64,000 bases of DNA from Saccharina japonica (taxonomy: Eukaryota > Sar > Phaeophyceae > Laminariales > Laminariaceae): the NCBI GenBank assembly GCA_008828725.1, contig MEHQ01001076.1, positions 186,001 through 250,000 of the forward strand. Reading direction: 5' to 3'. Below the pieces are notes generated by a model. It was not told the origin of the DNA and did not search any database. It was given only the letters and a program-made list of their open reading frames with translations. Of the stretch, positions 36,201-51,333 are shown piece after piece. Both the position numbers and the translations under genes were made by a program. Every line of letters begins with the position of its first letter. The first letter of the stretch is position 1.

Positions 36201-38281
36201 GCCTCGGATATTGTGGGAGTGCAACTGCATATAGTACCAACACAGTGTGTTGTGGAACCGAAGGCGCACGTACGTTGACCAGTTACTCCGTGTTCCTTGA
36301 CACTGATGACATGCGCAGAAAACAAGACCACAATTAACTTACAGTGCTAGGTGTGACGCACGCATACCCATCCCACTGTTAATATGGAGGTAATGAAAGG
36401 CCAGATCTAAACAAAATATGTATGTAGGGGCTTGGATCTGTTAACGGTGGAACAAATTAAGATATACATATCTGGAGTGTATCATAATAGCGCTTGGTTA
36501 AAAGACACGATGTAAACTACAAAGCCCTAACTAGCTACAACCCTTGAAGTTGATGCAACCTAATCAAAGTTGTTTTAAGGCTCGTCGTGATTGCTTCATA
36601 CCCCGTGTATATCAACCATTGTCTCGCTAATGTGATTATCTGCTCCTCTCGAGCGACAATTCGAAACAACTGTATTGTGGCCGACTGTTGAACTCTTCAC
36701 GCAATTGCCTCCGTTTAGCACAACCGACTGTCTACGAGACGCCACAATCGCTGTTGCATGTAGCCGACGGAATGCGGGTGGGTCAAGCCGATAAATACAT
36801 TTTTTTCTGTTCCTTCATCCGTTTCACCCGACACAATAACGCCTGCTAGATGACATATCAGAGACCACAGGCCCCCATGCCACCTTGAACCATTCTGCAA
36901 CATATCATCCTGCACAAGAACGCACTACCGGTGAGCTCAATCGTCGCCATATAAATTATTCAATATGATGTACCATGTCAAGTAATCGAGTGCGTGGGCC
37001 CTCGTTATGAGCTCGATGCTCAACTCCGAGCATCCAAGCCCTGAGCACCCAAGCCCTGAGCACACATGTAACTTGACCCAAATATATCACGCGGTACCGT
37101 CGAAACAAAAAGCAAGTAGTAGACAACAGTGGTACATACAGCTGATTAATGCAGGATATACCAACCAGTTGCTGGCGAATCCAACACACGGCGTATGTTG
37201 CATAGCCAGGTGCGTCCGCCGCTATGAAATATATGCAGTGGATTCGCGACACACAAACGTTTAAGGTTTAAACCAAGATTGCAGGCGCCACACCGGACCT
37301 TGGTGGCGTATACACATATGTTTTCGAAACCTGGTATATATTAACTCAAACGTGCGCACGTTACCGTTGGTTTCTTGGCGATTGTGATCTAGCCCCCTCC
37401 GGCGAGACTATTTCGCTTCGGATAGTTTGACCATGTTAAGCTTTCTCTGGCGTGAACAGTACACCAATCGTTTATAAATCATTACACTCCAGTGTAAAAC
37501 GCGTTCTCTGGCATACCACACCTCCTCCACAGTTGTCATTCCCAATCAAACTCGTTTTGTGATGCATATTCCTGCATGTGCGCTCTTCGGTTTTGTACTG
37601 CGGTCCATACTTCCCTCTGAACGGTCCTTTCATTAGCTGACAAATGACCTACGGAGGCATGACCAACACACTGAGAAATACGCATAACTCGTGCTACATA
37701 CACTATTCCTTCCGCTCTCATGCTTTTCAGGACCCAACTCTAGGATGTTGCGTGTTCGACTACTCTACCCGACGATGATTCTACCAGCCGTGGCCTTACA
37801 GACTAACCTCTAGAAGCCACATTTACTCTATTACTCGCGATCGAAACCCGGTTATATATGTACAGATATTATGGGCGCTCAGAACTGACGCTTGGGCTAA
37901 AGTTCCACAATTCGAGCCAAACGTATTTTCTGCTGTGAAGTGCTTCGGCTAAGGTTCCACCATTCGAGCCCAACGTACTGTCTGCTGAAAAGTGGTTCGG
38001 CAAAGGTTCACCCGATAAGTCACAATGTACCCCTGCCCGACCCATGCAGTGTCTACAACGTCACACGTCGCAGCTGCCGCCCTTTCACAACCAGTCGCAT
38101 TCGGAAATAGTTTCAAACGTATTCGTATGCGTGGCTGACATAGCTTGTGGAATATATGCATCGACAATGTATCGTGTGCTGTTCATGTGGATGTTCTCCC
38201 TCCTTGTTCTCTTTTTGTTTTCCGATCAAATTACAGCATTCTACATTTGTACTGCTTTCAAAAATTTACGGCGCATACAAG

Positions 38282-41200
38282 ATGGTTCGATTTGTTGCTT
38301 TGATCACGGCTTTGGTGACTCTCGGTGTCGCGGCTGGCGCCCCTGTCCCGTCTACCAAGGGTGAGTGCACGCATTGCTTTCTGTATACCATAATCGAAGA
38401 GGGAGGGTGGATGTACTCATGTCGTGCACGGCCGTAATCGTTTAACGGTAGACCCTCGCATCAATGCCGGGACGTAGCACGTTGGGTTTTCATCAACCAG
38501 GCAGACATTGCTTGCACCAACCACGAAGCGCCTTGAGGTAGTGGGCGAGAGCGGGGGGTGCGTGGGGGGTCATTAAATTAGTTATGAAGGCAAAATACGT
38601 ATATCGTGCCTATGGTCTGAGAAGGTTACCCCTGCCACGTCACGCGAAACCGTTGGTTTCCTTGTCTTTTCTGTCGTGTATATGCACCTCCGATGCCAGC
38701 TAGCTATTGGCCGAGTCTAGGTGAATCGTCTTTGCGAATAGTATTACGGACGAGCAGCAATCGTAGTATCAAATTGCAATGGCATCAGTCCCCAGTTCGA
38801 GAGCAGAACTCAGAGTCTGTCGGACTAATCTGGAACGAAAGTTGTCGCATCAATTGTAAGCGTCGGCAATGCCAAAGGACCTCGCCCGTGACCTATGCGC
38901 ACTATTATGTAGACGACTGTTCTTCCCACGCAAGGTTGACCAGCTGTACTTCAATCCACCTACACGATCGAACCAGCACTGCACTGTGGCATTCTCGTCG
39001 CGATAGTGCTAGCCACAAGGGTAGCTAACGGTCTCATACACTTCCTACATGCCTGTATTCCTGCCGTCGCACCCTCTACGTTTCGCCAGCCGAAGTTGAT
39101 GCCGACCAGGGCCTTCACGGAAGGCGCACTAGTTCGTACTACAAGGTATGGAACATCACGAGTTTGTAGTATTGGTGCAGTATGCATTTGTATACAGCAA
39201 CCTACCCAATATAGATTTGACAAGCGAAAATGACAACGGAAAGAGAAGTACGCTAAAACGAATTTGTTCGACAAAAATCAAACACTCCTAATAATAGGTA
39301 CAAAACTTCCCGGCGTTAAGGTGGCACATCTGATTATTGTTTTGCCATCCCGCTGGTAATTTAAATAATCGCAATGTCCTATGTTGTCTTACGTTCCCCT
39401 GATCCCGGCTATACTTATATAGAGAGTATACATTGGGATTATCTCATAATCCCGTAACAACATAGGGCGTGGTTTTCCGTATCGAGGACCCCTGTCATTA
39501 TATGTAAATTGAGGGCAAGACCGGATTATTGGGCTCTGTGAGCAGTACGGGGTCGTCCCTCCCTTCTCCTAAACGTGATACATGTTTCTGCTATACAGTA
39601 GGTGGATGCTGGGCAAACTAATACCGAACATGTGGTTTCGTCGACACTAAACGCCGTTTAATAACGCCGTGAAGGAACTGATGGATTGCGAAGCAAGGCA
39701 CGACAGTCATCCATCTATGCATACTCAAGGAGCACCCTCTATATCGTACGCGAGAGAAGTTGCACCAATACATCGTTTGTCGTCGCCAATCGTAGGTGGT
39801 CGAAATCGACATAGGGTTACAACTACAGTAGCTATATTGTTTCAGGACGGCGAGTAGAAGAGTCTTGCTGCAGCAAAAAGAGACACCAAGGCCAGAGGCA
39901 GAATGCGTAGGTGAAACAAAAAAATATTTTGATGACACCGCCAGGTCACATGTTTAACGTGAAAAGTGTACCATCGGGCTGCTCAGGACTTTCTTGGCGA
40001 CATGGTCTGAACTGTACAAGTACAAACTGTTTGATTCTAGTTCCTGCCGCATCTTTCTCGGGACGGTCGCCGAATGTATCTTCTGTTTTCTGACTTGTCT
40101 GCTTGAGGATGATCTGAAACGCAGATAAATGCTGCAAACATGAAATGTGCCCATATACAAAACGCATGACCTCATAATCAGTACCTGGTGAAGTACTGTG
40201 TATGTATAGTCTCCTTGAAGGGGGGATTTTCTCTGTCTAAAATGTAATGCATCCAGATATATTCGCTGTGTTGTACAGTGTCGCGCGGAAAAGGCATTGC
40301 ATGGTAATTTAATAATGCGCTCTCGATCGGCCTGGATGCCTGTCATTCTTTAATTGGTATGAGGAGGTCATGGCCCACACGACGGACACTCTATTCAAAC
40401 TTGCGTATATCGTGGACACGGCCTCCAACAACCATCTTTATATTTACGTTTTTCACTCCCAGCAGAAAGTCTACTGCGACTCCTACGACTGTCCTTACGG
40501 CTACGACCTCGTCGATGACGCCGACGATGTCAAATGCAAGAACTACAAGTGCACCAAAGACCAGTGCTGCGAGAAAGGTGAGACATGTCCCGAATATAAC
40601 CGATAAGGGACTGGTGCTGAAAGATTGCCACGTGAACGTCGAAAACCAGTACATTACTCCGTCAGTTTGACGATGCTGTATATTTATCAAAGAGGATCAA
40701 GTGAGTTTCATTCAACCGCTGCGATTGTTGCTGTAAAGAAACACTCGTAGTACCATCTGAATTTGCATGTGCCGCTGCAACTACCCTCGTCATCGTAATT
40801 GTTGTGTCGACGACAGACTATGTCTACTGCGACTCCTACGACTGCCCCCACGGTTACGATCACGTCGATGACGCCGACGACGTCAAATGCAAGGACTACA
40901 AGTGCACCAAAGACAAGTGTTGTGACAAGGGTGAGACATGTCTCGAATATGCCACACACACGAGTGTTGTACTGTAACAAAGTTGCATACATGTTGGTAC
41001 ACATTTCATTTTTCCCTTAACCGGCCTCAGCGGTATGTCCACGCAGTACGTCCATGAAGTAGGATCATAGACAATAGTTTAATCCTGGCTATAGGTAGTG
41101 CCCGCCGAGTGTACAAGCTGATACTGCGTGTGCCGCCGCGACTACTCTTCTTGTTGATGTCTACGTCAGACTATGACTACTGCGACTCCTACTACTGCCC

Positions 41201-42148
41201 GGAGCACTACAACCTGAAGAAGGACGCTGACGACATCAAATGTTCACACTCCGGGTGCACCAAGTCCAAGTGCTGCGACTACCACTGTGAGTCGTACGTT
41301 TGAGTAGAGGTTCCATAATGTGTTTTGAAGTATCGAATATGTGTCGTATCCCCTAGAGGACAGATGGAAAGGGTATACTGTGTTTGTTGCATTACGTACT
41401 GTGCGGCATATTATTATCTCAAAATGCAAAGTCGACGCTTGACTTCCACTGGTGCTGACCCCGTGGACGGCCCTAAATGACGCCGTAAACCTGTCGGAGG
41501 AAGAAGTTAGGAATACGATACCGTCTTCACGCCATACCCGTCATCTTGTTTAGGAATGCGGCCACCCCCGGTGGATCATTCGAAGTATATCATAAGTATA
41601 ACATCATAAACCAGGTAAATTTACAAATAATCTAAGGCATATCATCAGGGAAGTTAGAACGCAGGAATTTCATGTCGATCGGATGATAGTTTGACCGAGG
41701 GCCGCATATCTTGAATTTCAACCAATGGACATGTTCTATACACAGGGTTGTTTCTCAATCCAGAGTGCACACCCCATATAGGCAGTCGACGAAATCTCAG
41801 GTAGAACCACCACGCGCGAATAGTAAACCCTTGTCACTGAAATACCCCCAAGTGCTGCCTTGGTGTTGTAGGCAGTCCTGGAGCCACGAAGATATATTCG
41901 AACCACCTGAGGCCAGCGCAATCTATGGCTACCTGCTAATTTGTATTTGGATATACTCCACTTTTTTCTCGACAGGATTCGACTCCTTATCGCAGCTAAA
42001 ATGTCAAGAAGGAAACGACGTCAACCGCCAGGGCCAAGACAACAAGCTATGCACAGTGGCGTACGGAGTCGCTCTCGGAGACTTCTACCAAGAAAAGCAT
42101 ATATATTTCGAGATATCTAATCGTCCAGTGTTTTTTCGCAGCATCTAG
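38282..42148 (+). CDS. Secreted cysteine-rich three-module protein, copy 3 (U3), spliced
   Basis: Same gene family. Exons: E1 38282-38360, E2 38796-38855, E3 39090-39145, E4 40466-40577, E5 40817-40930, E6 41170-41286 and E7 from 41976. E1-E6 are open, with all 18 module cysteines retained (538 nt). E6 has YCDSYYCPEHY. If E7 is coding it is damaged. A Thr becomes Lys before its first cysteine, and an 8 nt deletion (around 42078, GGATGCGTC... reduced to GGAGAC) removes the last cysteine and shifts the frame to a stop at 42146-42148. If the stop is instead TGA at the E6/E7 junction, the protein is unaffected. Confidence 0.72.
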
Positions 42149-44526
42149 AGTATATTTGATTGCAAGTATCGCTCACACAATTATGTTTGCAGGCAATTAG
42201 TATATCCGTATTTCACGTGCCTCTGGCATAACCCGTGTTTGTGGATGGTGAAGTACCCAACGAAGTTCCTCTCTGTATTGTTGCATATTTTTCATAGAGT
42301 CTGGAGAAACACTTGTTCTCTTTGACACTAAATATTCGGTGACTCGCTGGAGGAGATTCGATTTTTGTCAGGTTGCACGTACACAGATGCCATATAACTG
42401 ACACTCGTTGCCAGTGTCGGATACCCTTCAACACTGTATTGGAACTGTGCTAGCATCTCAACCGGCCTTTCGGTACCGGCGACACCCTTGCTATGGAGGT
42501 GTGGGTCTGAATATGGTCCAGGATCTGTTTGATTGTAGAGCCGTAATCCAGGGTGTATTTGTTAGTGGCTCCCTTGCATCTCGTAGTGCTGGTTACACTG
42601 GTGCCCCGGGTAGACATTACGTTGGAGAAAACTTCAAAGGATATCTGGTACGTTGTGTACAACTCAGGTCCGATCTGTTCGAATTCGGTAAAATGGATGG
42701 ACGTATTCCGTTTAAAGGGTGTGCCCAATTCGTCAATCGGCGAAGGTCTATCATATATTAGCCTAGTCTGGTGTCTGCGCGTTTTGTGGCAGTGTTTAAC
42801 GATGACAGCGTTGCGGCTTCAACAACCCGCAATACCAAGACTTCCTTTTGGCGTGTAACAAGACCCAACCCCGGGCAGAATAATACATACCTGAAGCGCC
42901 ATTGTACGTGACATCCTGTCATACAGCGATCTTCGTCACTGAGCGTTTGCGGTGGTTGCTTGCTGGTATGTACTTCTGTATCAAGCGCGCATCTGTGGCA
43001 CGCATGGCACATTGCCTTTGTTCGAGCGTCAGTGAACGACAGCTCTCATGGTTGCGGGTATGCGACTGCATGCCTTGGACTGCGCCTTCAATGCCTTGCA
43101 GGCGTTCATCTGCCGTTGGCACTAATTGTACTATGCGCGCGTGAAACTTGCGTCGTTCTTATGATCAACGGGCGATACAAGACCCTCGTTGGGCGAGTTG
43201 TCGTGTGCACAGTGTGCCGGGAAAAGGGTATGTTCTCTTTTGGTAACCTTGTTGCGTATATGATCGTGGTTGCGAATACGCTAACGAAGACACCTGGTTC
43301 GCTACATACTAGCGTCGATACAATGGCCGTGCTGTTGCAACACTTGCCGGAGGCTTTTCATTTGTTCTGTTCGCACCCATAGAGATATGACATGACTAAC
43401 CTATTGAAAATAACCTAACCCTAAACCTTAGGTTTCGGTTCGCACCCATCACCTCCGTACGGAATCGTCGGGAATGCTAGTAGGGTGAAACACCGTGTGC
43501 GTCATGTCGGTTGACAAGTGCATTATTTAGGGTTCGATCGGTGTTGACGATTTAAGTGAGGCAAGTGACCAGCGCACACATACCCTAGTCTAAATTAAAA
43601 CAGAGGCACCCGGAAAGATGTACTGAACCCAACGATCGGTTTATGGGTCCGTATTGACACTAGCTTCCTTCTTTTCAGTCCGTTCAAGGATGCTTACAAC
43701 TAACTAATGGGTATCAACAACAGTTTTTGTCGTATAACATGTTTAAAACAGACTGCAGTACAACAGGATATTTACACCATTGCGCAACAGCATTGAGTAC
43801 CATACAAACTATCCGCAAGCAAACCAATCGACGCAACGCGTCCTATCTACTCACAACTTGAAGGTGGCCAGTGCCGTGCATTGAAAAGGACTAACACGTT
43901 ATACCTGTCAAGGTCATGCACGTGCTACCAATTGTCAGAACTAATGTCGTTTTGTCATCGATACAATGCTATGGCATACAGTAAAAGAATGGTTCCTCAA
44001 GAAAGCATCCGGCAACGTTACTGTGGGTCGCCAAAAAAACGACCCGTACTACCCATATACATACCTACAGTCGTAGGTGCGAACACGGGCAGTTTCTTCG
44101 TGGTCGGGATCGGGAATGTGTGGAATATACCCAGTATAATATCCGCAGTAGTGCAGAAACTCTGGTATGCTCCGAACATTACTCGCAGTAAGAGAAGGGT
44201 TTCGAACCCTGATGTACTTCCAGAAAAATTGAGGGTCGACAATTGACGCAACGCATGGTACAGACGTGGGGTTACAATATAAATATTACTACATGTAGTG
44301 AACATAATAACTTGGTGGGCGTACATAATACACCAGTATGATGAGGAGTACTTAGAGTCTCCAGAATGAACAATAAGGCGAGCGATAATATGCCTGTATG
44401 ATACCCGGCGATGCATATATATTTGTCGCAGCTCCCATATATATATATATGCAGTGTTGTTGTTCTCAAAGCAACTGATGGCGAAAACAACTGTCCGTGG
44501 TGACAGGGCAGGCTCCAAAGGCTCTG

Positions 44527-44967
44527 GAGCAAAGATGTCGGGAGACATGTCAATGTCAAGCTGTCTGTCTGTCAAGGCTGTCTGTCAAGGCAAATCCAGC
44601 TGTCTCGGCATATGCCCCCAATCGCCCTGGCAGAAAAAGCCTCCTAATATCTGTGGAAACCCCTATTTTTATTTTTTTTGTTGAGCTATTTTACTCGTTT
44701 GATAAAGCTAATTTTAAATCATCGATATTCTGCACTTCAATTTCAATATGTTTCTGTGCATTGGACTCGGAAATGTAGAAAAATGCCGAAAAAAAAACAA
44801 AATACAGGGAAAAATATCAATTTATACATTATTGTCAGGCGTTTTTCACAAAGCTGGGATTTTTCGGTAGTGTCCCCTGTTTTTTGCTGTCAAGGCTGTC
44901 TGTCAAGGAATTTGCCTTGACGCTGTCTGTCAAGGGGTGAAAGTGCTGTCTCCCGACATCTTTCCTC
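44527..44967. mobile_element. MITE with 17 bp perfect TIR, U3 only
   Basis: Perfect terminal inverted repeats AAAGATGTCGGGAGACA (44531-44547) and its complement (44947-44963), extendable to GAG(C/G)AAAGATG. CTGTCTGTCAAGG occurs repeatedly just inside both ends. The middle is AT-rich without an ORF. A candidate target duplication is GGAG (44526-44529, 44969-44972). Other units read GGCTC(T)CGRA(G)TAGA straight through. Confidence 0.88.
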
Positions 44968-45267
44968 AGGAGTAGAAGACAACCGCAGGGTAACAAAAAA
45001 CGCACAAAATACAAAAAGTGTAACGCGGCACGGTATACATCATAACTGCACACAGTATATCTCAACCAAGAGAAGGAGGCAAACGGGGGAAAAGGGAACA
45101 AGGGGAAATATGGAAACAAAATGAACAAAAAAGAGAAAAGTGTCGACCCTCACAGTGAAAAACAAAAAGAGCCAGGATCCACCACCCAAAAAACAAAAAA
45201 GAGATAATTAACCAACGCGGGGACAGCCAGTTAGCTATATTACCGCACGTGAATTCTAGATGAAAAA

Positions 45268-46017
45268 GGCCAATAACCAAAAACGGGTATAACCGGTCGG
45301 TTCTCGCCTCAAAAACGGGTACAGCCTCGAATCAAGTAAAAAACACGCCCAGCGAGCCACGCGATTGGCCAAAATAAAATTGTACACATTTTTGACAGAT
45401 ACTGTCCCGGGTACGACCGTAAATGTCTATTGTGCTTGGCTTTCAACCGTTTTTGTTGATTTATTTTGGTTTAACCACTTACCCACAGTGTGCCTCGCTC
45501 TCCACCGCGTCCGAGGCCGCTCTTTCGGTGTTTCATTTTCTTCCAAGCTTTTTTACAATTCACTTAAACTATATTCAACCATTCTACGCACCTGGGCACG
45601 TACGTCTTCGGAATGATACGACCATCCACCTACGTATGATACGACTGGGGTATTATTACTGTACTCGTAATACGACTGCTGCTGTAGTATAGAGTGTATT
45701 CCAGGTACACCCTGACACCAAGTGTAACACACATGTTTGCCGCCAGAACCCTCTGCCTCTAAACACCGCCGACCCCTGACCCTGCTCTCGATCCCACCCG
45801 GACCTGAGCCCTCCAAACATGATCTGGACACGTCTAAGTGTATAGTTAGGCGCCAACAAGTGTGCCCGGTTGTCACTACCCTTCACAAACGGGCACGATG
45901 TGATTTTGGCCAATCTATGCCTTGATGGCTCGTGGGATGTGGTGTTTTGACTCGATTCCATGCTGTATCCGTTTTTGACTCCTACCGGTGCGAGCGTACC
46001 TGTTTTTGGTTTTTGCC
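45268..46017. mobile_element. Non-autonomous DNA transposon with long inverted repeats, U3
   Basis: Orthologous to the U1 element. Left arm 45268-45375 starts GGCCAATAACCAAAAACGGG; the right arm 45904-46017 is its imperfect inverse. No coding capacity is evident. Same insertion point as in U1. Confidence 0.8.
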
Positions 46018-49000
46018 CGAAAATATATATATAACTATTCTCGGTGCAGGCTTCCAGGTACGCGGTATAATACATGATTTCGGTCGTGTTTTTTACGGTA
46101 TGTCACAAGTTCGAGAGTGCCCAAAGCGAATTAGAAACACATTCCCACCCATTAAGTTCACATCAGCTGCAAGCACGGCCTGGACGAATAGGATATCTTC
46201 AACGGTTTTGTCGACTGCTGTTGTTTTTATATGCGTGATCTTCGACGCCTATGTTTAAGTGGGCAACCTTAGTACGAACTCTACGATATATTGCTTCGTC
46301 GCCAGCAACAAAGAAACAGGCATATACAAGGTTTACACTGGTCATGTAATGACACACTGCTGAATATTCGATGTATGACACATGGCGTGCATGGTTGAGT
46401 TGCGACAGCTTTCGTTTGTACCAGGTAATTATTATGTACTGATTATTCGACGTATGACACATGGCGTGCATGGTTGGGTTGCGACAGCTTTAGTTTGTAC
46501 CAGGCAATTATTATGTAAATTCCTGGTACATGATTATGGGTGGTGTGCTCGAACCACGCCATACATTATAGTATAGTCCCTAAAAGAGAAGCTGGGCAGC
46601 AGTGCCCCTGACACATCTGTAGCTATGACGCGGCCGTCAGGGGGCCGCGGCCACCGCGGCGCAGGCTGCATTTTTCGTGTTGTTTGACCTTTATTGGATA
46701 CATTATGTCAACACACTGCTGATCTACGGGTTGGACCGCAACAACGCACGAAGCTATGCCACGCCGCAGTTAACATCGTATACTTCGTGTACGACTACTG
46801 TATTGTAGACGGTATACATTCACTCGAGTATACAGGGCGGACTACAGCACCGGCAGTACACTACTGTTTTTTTATTACGTTCAAAATATGCACGTACCGT
46901 GGGTACATAGAGCAGCATGTACATCGAAACTTGTTACATTACACCTGGTGATATATACCGGTACGTATCGGTGAAAATACATACACAATATCGTACTGCA
47001 CGGTAGAAAACTACATATTTGACGCTACGAGGTTCCCAGAATTATGTCCTTAATTGTCACCAAAAGGGGGCATCGGCTGCTTTGGTTGGCTTTCCCGTAA
47101 TGCTGTTGTTGCTGTAGTAGGGCGTGGTGCATATTTCAAAACATCCGTCCGTATCCGAAATGTATTTATTTTTCGTGACATGCTTTGCAGAACTGGACAA
47201 ACTCAGCGGGACGCCGTTGACTGATCTTGCCGATGTGTAGACAACACGTCGTTCCTTTTGACCTGAATGAATGATGGATGCCGAGGCGAAGCCTGGGTGA
47301 AGAGAGATACGGAGGTCGAACTCAGTGTCTGTGACGAACGTATTCGATGGCAAAGCAAGGATGTTTGTTTTGCCACAGGCTAATGCGGAATAGCACGGCC
47401 GTGGTCAAAATATATTACTGGTATATGTACGGGCCTTATGTTTATGACATTCTAACTCGTTCTTGACCGATAAACGAGGAAATTCGCTATAATGCCCTTC
47501 TTGGAATATATCCAGCGTCTCTCCGATACGCCCCCAGTTCGAAACATCTCTTGTTCACACACATAGTTCTAGTGTTTCCCCACAGTGTTCGATATTTGTG
47601 GAGTTGTCACTCGTTCGGCGATTTGCATATATTTCATTTGGAGCTACTTCAACTGTTCGGGATCCTCCAAGTGTGGCTGGGCGGCAAACTGTTGGACTGC
47701 GCAGGGGGGAAAACGATTGTTTTTAAGTGCATGCCTCTCTTAGAGTGAGACAACTTCTTGCGACAAAGATTATGGTCGACTCGGTCGCTTTGGAAGCATG
47801 AACCGTGCGCGATTGGATAAAAATCTCTACATAACTCGACAACCAAACCAATCGCGTAAGGAACATCTTCAGTGCCAGGAGAACTGTTGGCTGATCTTTG
47901 TCGGGAAGACGCACACACTGGGGTTCGAGCCGCGTTGTTTGAATTGCAAACACCCGTCTTGCGGCAGCATTCCCTGATACTCAAGAAGACACACACGGGT
48001 ATGTCCGGTCTGCGGGTTGTTGAACTCACCGATTGTCCGTCTCACGTTAACGTTTCCTTTCACTTTCGGAGGAAAGTTACATTACCGGCGATACTACCAT
48101 CGCCGTGTTGGGGCCAAGTCGGGCGCACAATAGACCGAAGTATCGTAGGAGTAAAAACAAGCCCACGCGATGTCGTCGCATGCTATATTTATCAGATATC
48201 CAAAATACACTCAGTTGCTTGTGCATACAGAACTTCAGTAGAATATTATGGACCTGGACCGCCAAACATCCACACATAAAGAGAACGACGTACGGAATTC
48301 ACATGCAAGCATAGTTCACCCCACACCAGGCGCCATGTCTCAGCCAAATCAACCAAGTGGGAATGCTGAATACCTCCTTGGCACCAATCACACCGGTCAT
48401 GCACGTTCCCCCCGAGGTATGTAGTTGCCAAACATATCACTCGGTACATAAGCTCGGCAAGTCCGTAAAACCAGTGAATATATTGGCCGGGGAAACAAAA
48501 AACATTCGTGCTAAGTTACTCCCGCAATATACAACCATGACTTTCAATATAGTTGCCACCCCTTAAGAATTTAAATGTTGTGTCTGATATGCAACGTTGT
48601 TTTAACGCGCGATTACCCAGACTACGGTAGCTTTGGCGTTTTTTACAATACGTCTGATTGACAGGCACACCTCATCAGACCAACCACATGCATACTAGCT
48701 CTCCACATAATGTGCGTTCGTACAACCCATAAGGTATACGTCTTCCTCCTCCAAACTTGTCACCCATTTATCCAAATCAGGCGAAATCAACGAGCAAAGG
48801 CCACAAGGCAGGCTTGATAATTTAATGGCGCGTCAACAATATCATCGTGTTTAATTTCGAGCATTTCGCAAGCTTAAAGGTTGTTTTTGTTTACCCCTGG
48901 CAATACCGCCAACTGAATACGCCTAAACGGCCACACATGACTTTCGTCTGGTGACCTGGTAGCGCATAATTTGGTTGGGTTCTGCTGAATGTATATCATA

Positions 49001-50298
49001 GCCCGATATAACCATTTGTACGCCGTAATACCACAATTCCACCATGAGAAAAGCTCAGGAGGGGGTACAGGTGTGCGTTTTGCGCGGAACAACACGATAA
49101 ACTGTGGCATTTGCGGCCTGATTTCTGATGCGTACTGGTGGATAATATGTATTGTGTGCGATTCCAGTTTATGACATACTGTAGGAACGCTACGGTTTTC
49201 GCTGCCACACGTTGTTTTGGTATATGGTGTCAAGTTGGTAATTGAGATGTTCGAGTTCAGATGATTTCATTATCGAAAGGTATTTCATCTTTTGCTACCT
49301 ACTAATTGCCTGCAACAATTATTCGAGAGTCAACAACGACGCATTGCACTGCACGAACGTCGCGACCTTGACACAGAAACGTGAAGGGTTTATGTGTAGA
49401 TATTACTGTTTGTCTGTCGCTCAGTTTGCCTGCCTGCGTGTCTGTCCTTCTTTCGGCGTCTGTCTTTCTGTCTGTATTGCGGGCGTTCTTACTGTTCATG
49501 GTGGTATTTTTCGTAACAGTAGGAAAACTTGCCCAGGACAAATCGATATGTTATTGTGGGCAATACAGACCATTGACAAGGCTGGGCCACACTTGCGCCA
49601 TGTTGGGGCTCTTGGTTCGTTGCAGCCAGTGTAAAGTCATCAGCGGCAGCAATAGGTCGGTGTGTATGACGTCAATGTCTGCAAGTATTTGTCCGTTTTC
49701 ACTTATATTCCAATTCAGTACTCTTAAGGCGTTTGTTGGGCGGGGAGGGGCACTGAGCGAAGCCCGTAGGATAGCGTGTTAATATAGGTATAGTTCTGCT
49801 CTGTTCGAAAAACACAAGGTGGGGTAAATACATGTTTTCTGGAAGTTTCACGCATAGTCGTCGAATATATCAATATATCGCCGCGCATTGCGTTTGTCTA
49901 ATATTTAACCGACATTGATTACTATCGTACTTCGTTCAGTGACTGCATATCAACTGCCACGTTGATTCTGCGAACGACTTTAGACGGTGCTGTTGATGTG
50001 TATATAACTCTTGCTGGAACATGGATCGAAGGTCGCTTGAGTACTGCGTTATATGCTTGAAACATGTTCATGGTGCCATGACTACCGTGCCGTTAGTTCG
50101 ACCATAAAAGGCTCAAGCCTGCAAACGTCAAGAGCACAATAAATCATGATACAGGGTTGATTAGAAGAGACAAAGTGGTGCTCTTTAGACAACTGTCAAT
50201 CGTTCGGGTGTCAGTTGTAAGTATAAAAGAAATTAAATGTTTCAACTGACTGCAAAACACTGTCTTCTGTTTAGTGCACAGAACATACATACATCCAG

Positions 50299-51032
50299 CA
50301 TACATACATACATACATACATACATACATACATACATACATACATACATACATACATACATACATACATACATACATACATACATACATACATACATACA
50401 TACATACATACATACATACATACATACATACATACATACATACATACATACATACATACATACATACATACATACATACATACATACATACATACATACA
50501 TACATACATACATACATACATACATACATACATACATACATACATACATACATACATACATACATACATACATACATACATACATACATACATACATACA
50601 TACATACATACATACATACATACATACATACATACATACATACATACATACATACATACATACATACATACATACATACATACATACATACATACATACA
50701 TACATACATACATACATACATACATACATACATACATACATACATACATACATACATACATACATACATACATACATACATACATACATACATACATACA
50801 TACATACATACATACATACATACATACATACATACATACATACATACATACATACATACATACATACATACATACATACATACATACATACATACATACA
50901 TACATACATACATACATACATACATACATACATACATACATACATACATACATACATACATACATACATACATACATACATACATACATACATACATACA
51001 TACATACATACATACATACATACATACATACA
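50299..51032. repeat. (CATA)n microsatellite, U4
   Basis: About 734 bp of essentially uninterrupted CATA, roughly 183 repeats, the longest of the series. A short degenerate tail (GCTATACATACATACCAACA) precedes the conserved flank. Confidence 0.98.
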
Positions 51033-51333
51033 TGCTATACATACATACCAACATACGCCATCACTAAACCTGAAATTACAATAATGTACATATTATATGA
51101 ATGACGTTGCCGCACAACGCACAGACCACATGCGATCAGCCGCCTGACGACTTACACACCCAGGAATGCTCTGCGCGCTAGGCACATCAGTGGCAAACAG
51201 TGCCAGCAGGTTGGAAAGGGGGACGTTTCTGCCTCGGTTTGAGTGATTCCGTCGCGTGGCGGAAGCATAGGTGCTCACGCTGTACCGTGTTACCACACAC
51301 GGTCGAGGCCTCAATCTCAAGAATTCATATATT

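Larger units (their letters stand above)
31601..48990. repeat. Tandem unit U3 (about 17.4 kb)
   Basis: A complete unit in the same order as U2. Distinguishing features are a 160 bp (CATA)n tract, the 750 bp inverted-repeat element shared with U1, a private 441 bp MITE, and an empty site at about 47060 where U2 and U4 carry a minus-strand SINE. Outside the gene I see only weak ORFs and repeats. Confidence 0.85.

Noticed and set aside
50144..51104. Long open frames through the (CATA)n tracts (Met-Tyr-Val-Cys or Tyr-Ile-His-Thr repeats)
   Set aside because: They are stop-free only because the tetranucleotide has no stop in any frame; they follow tract length and occur on both strands.
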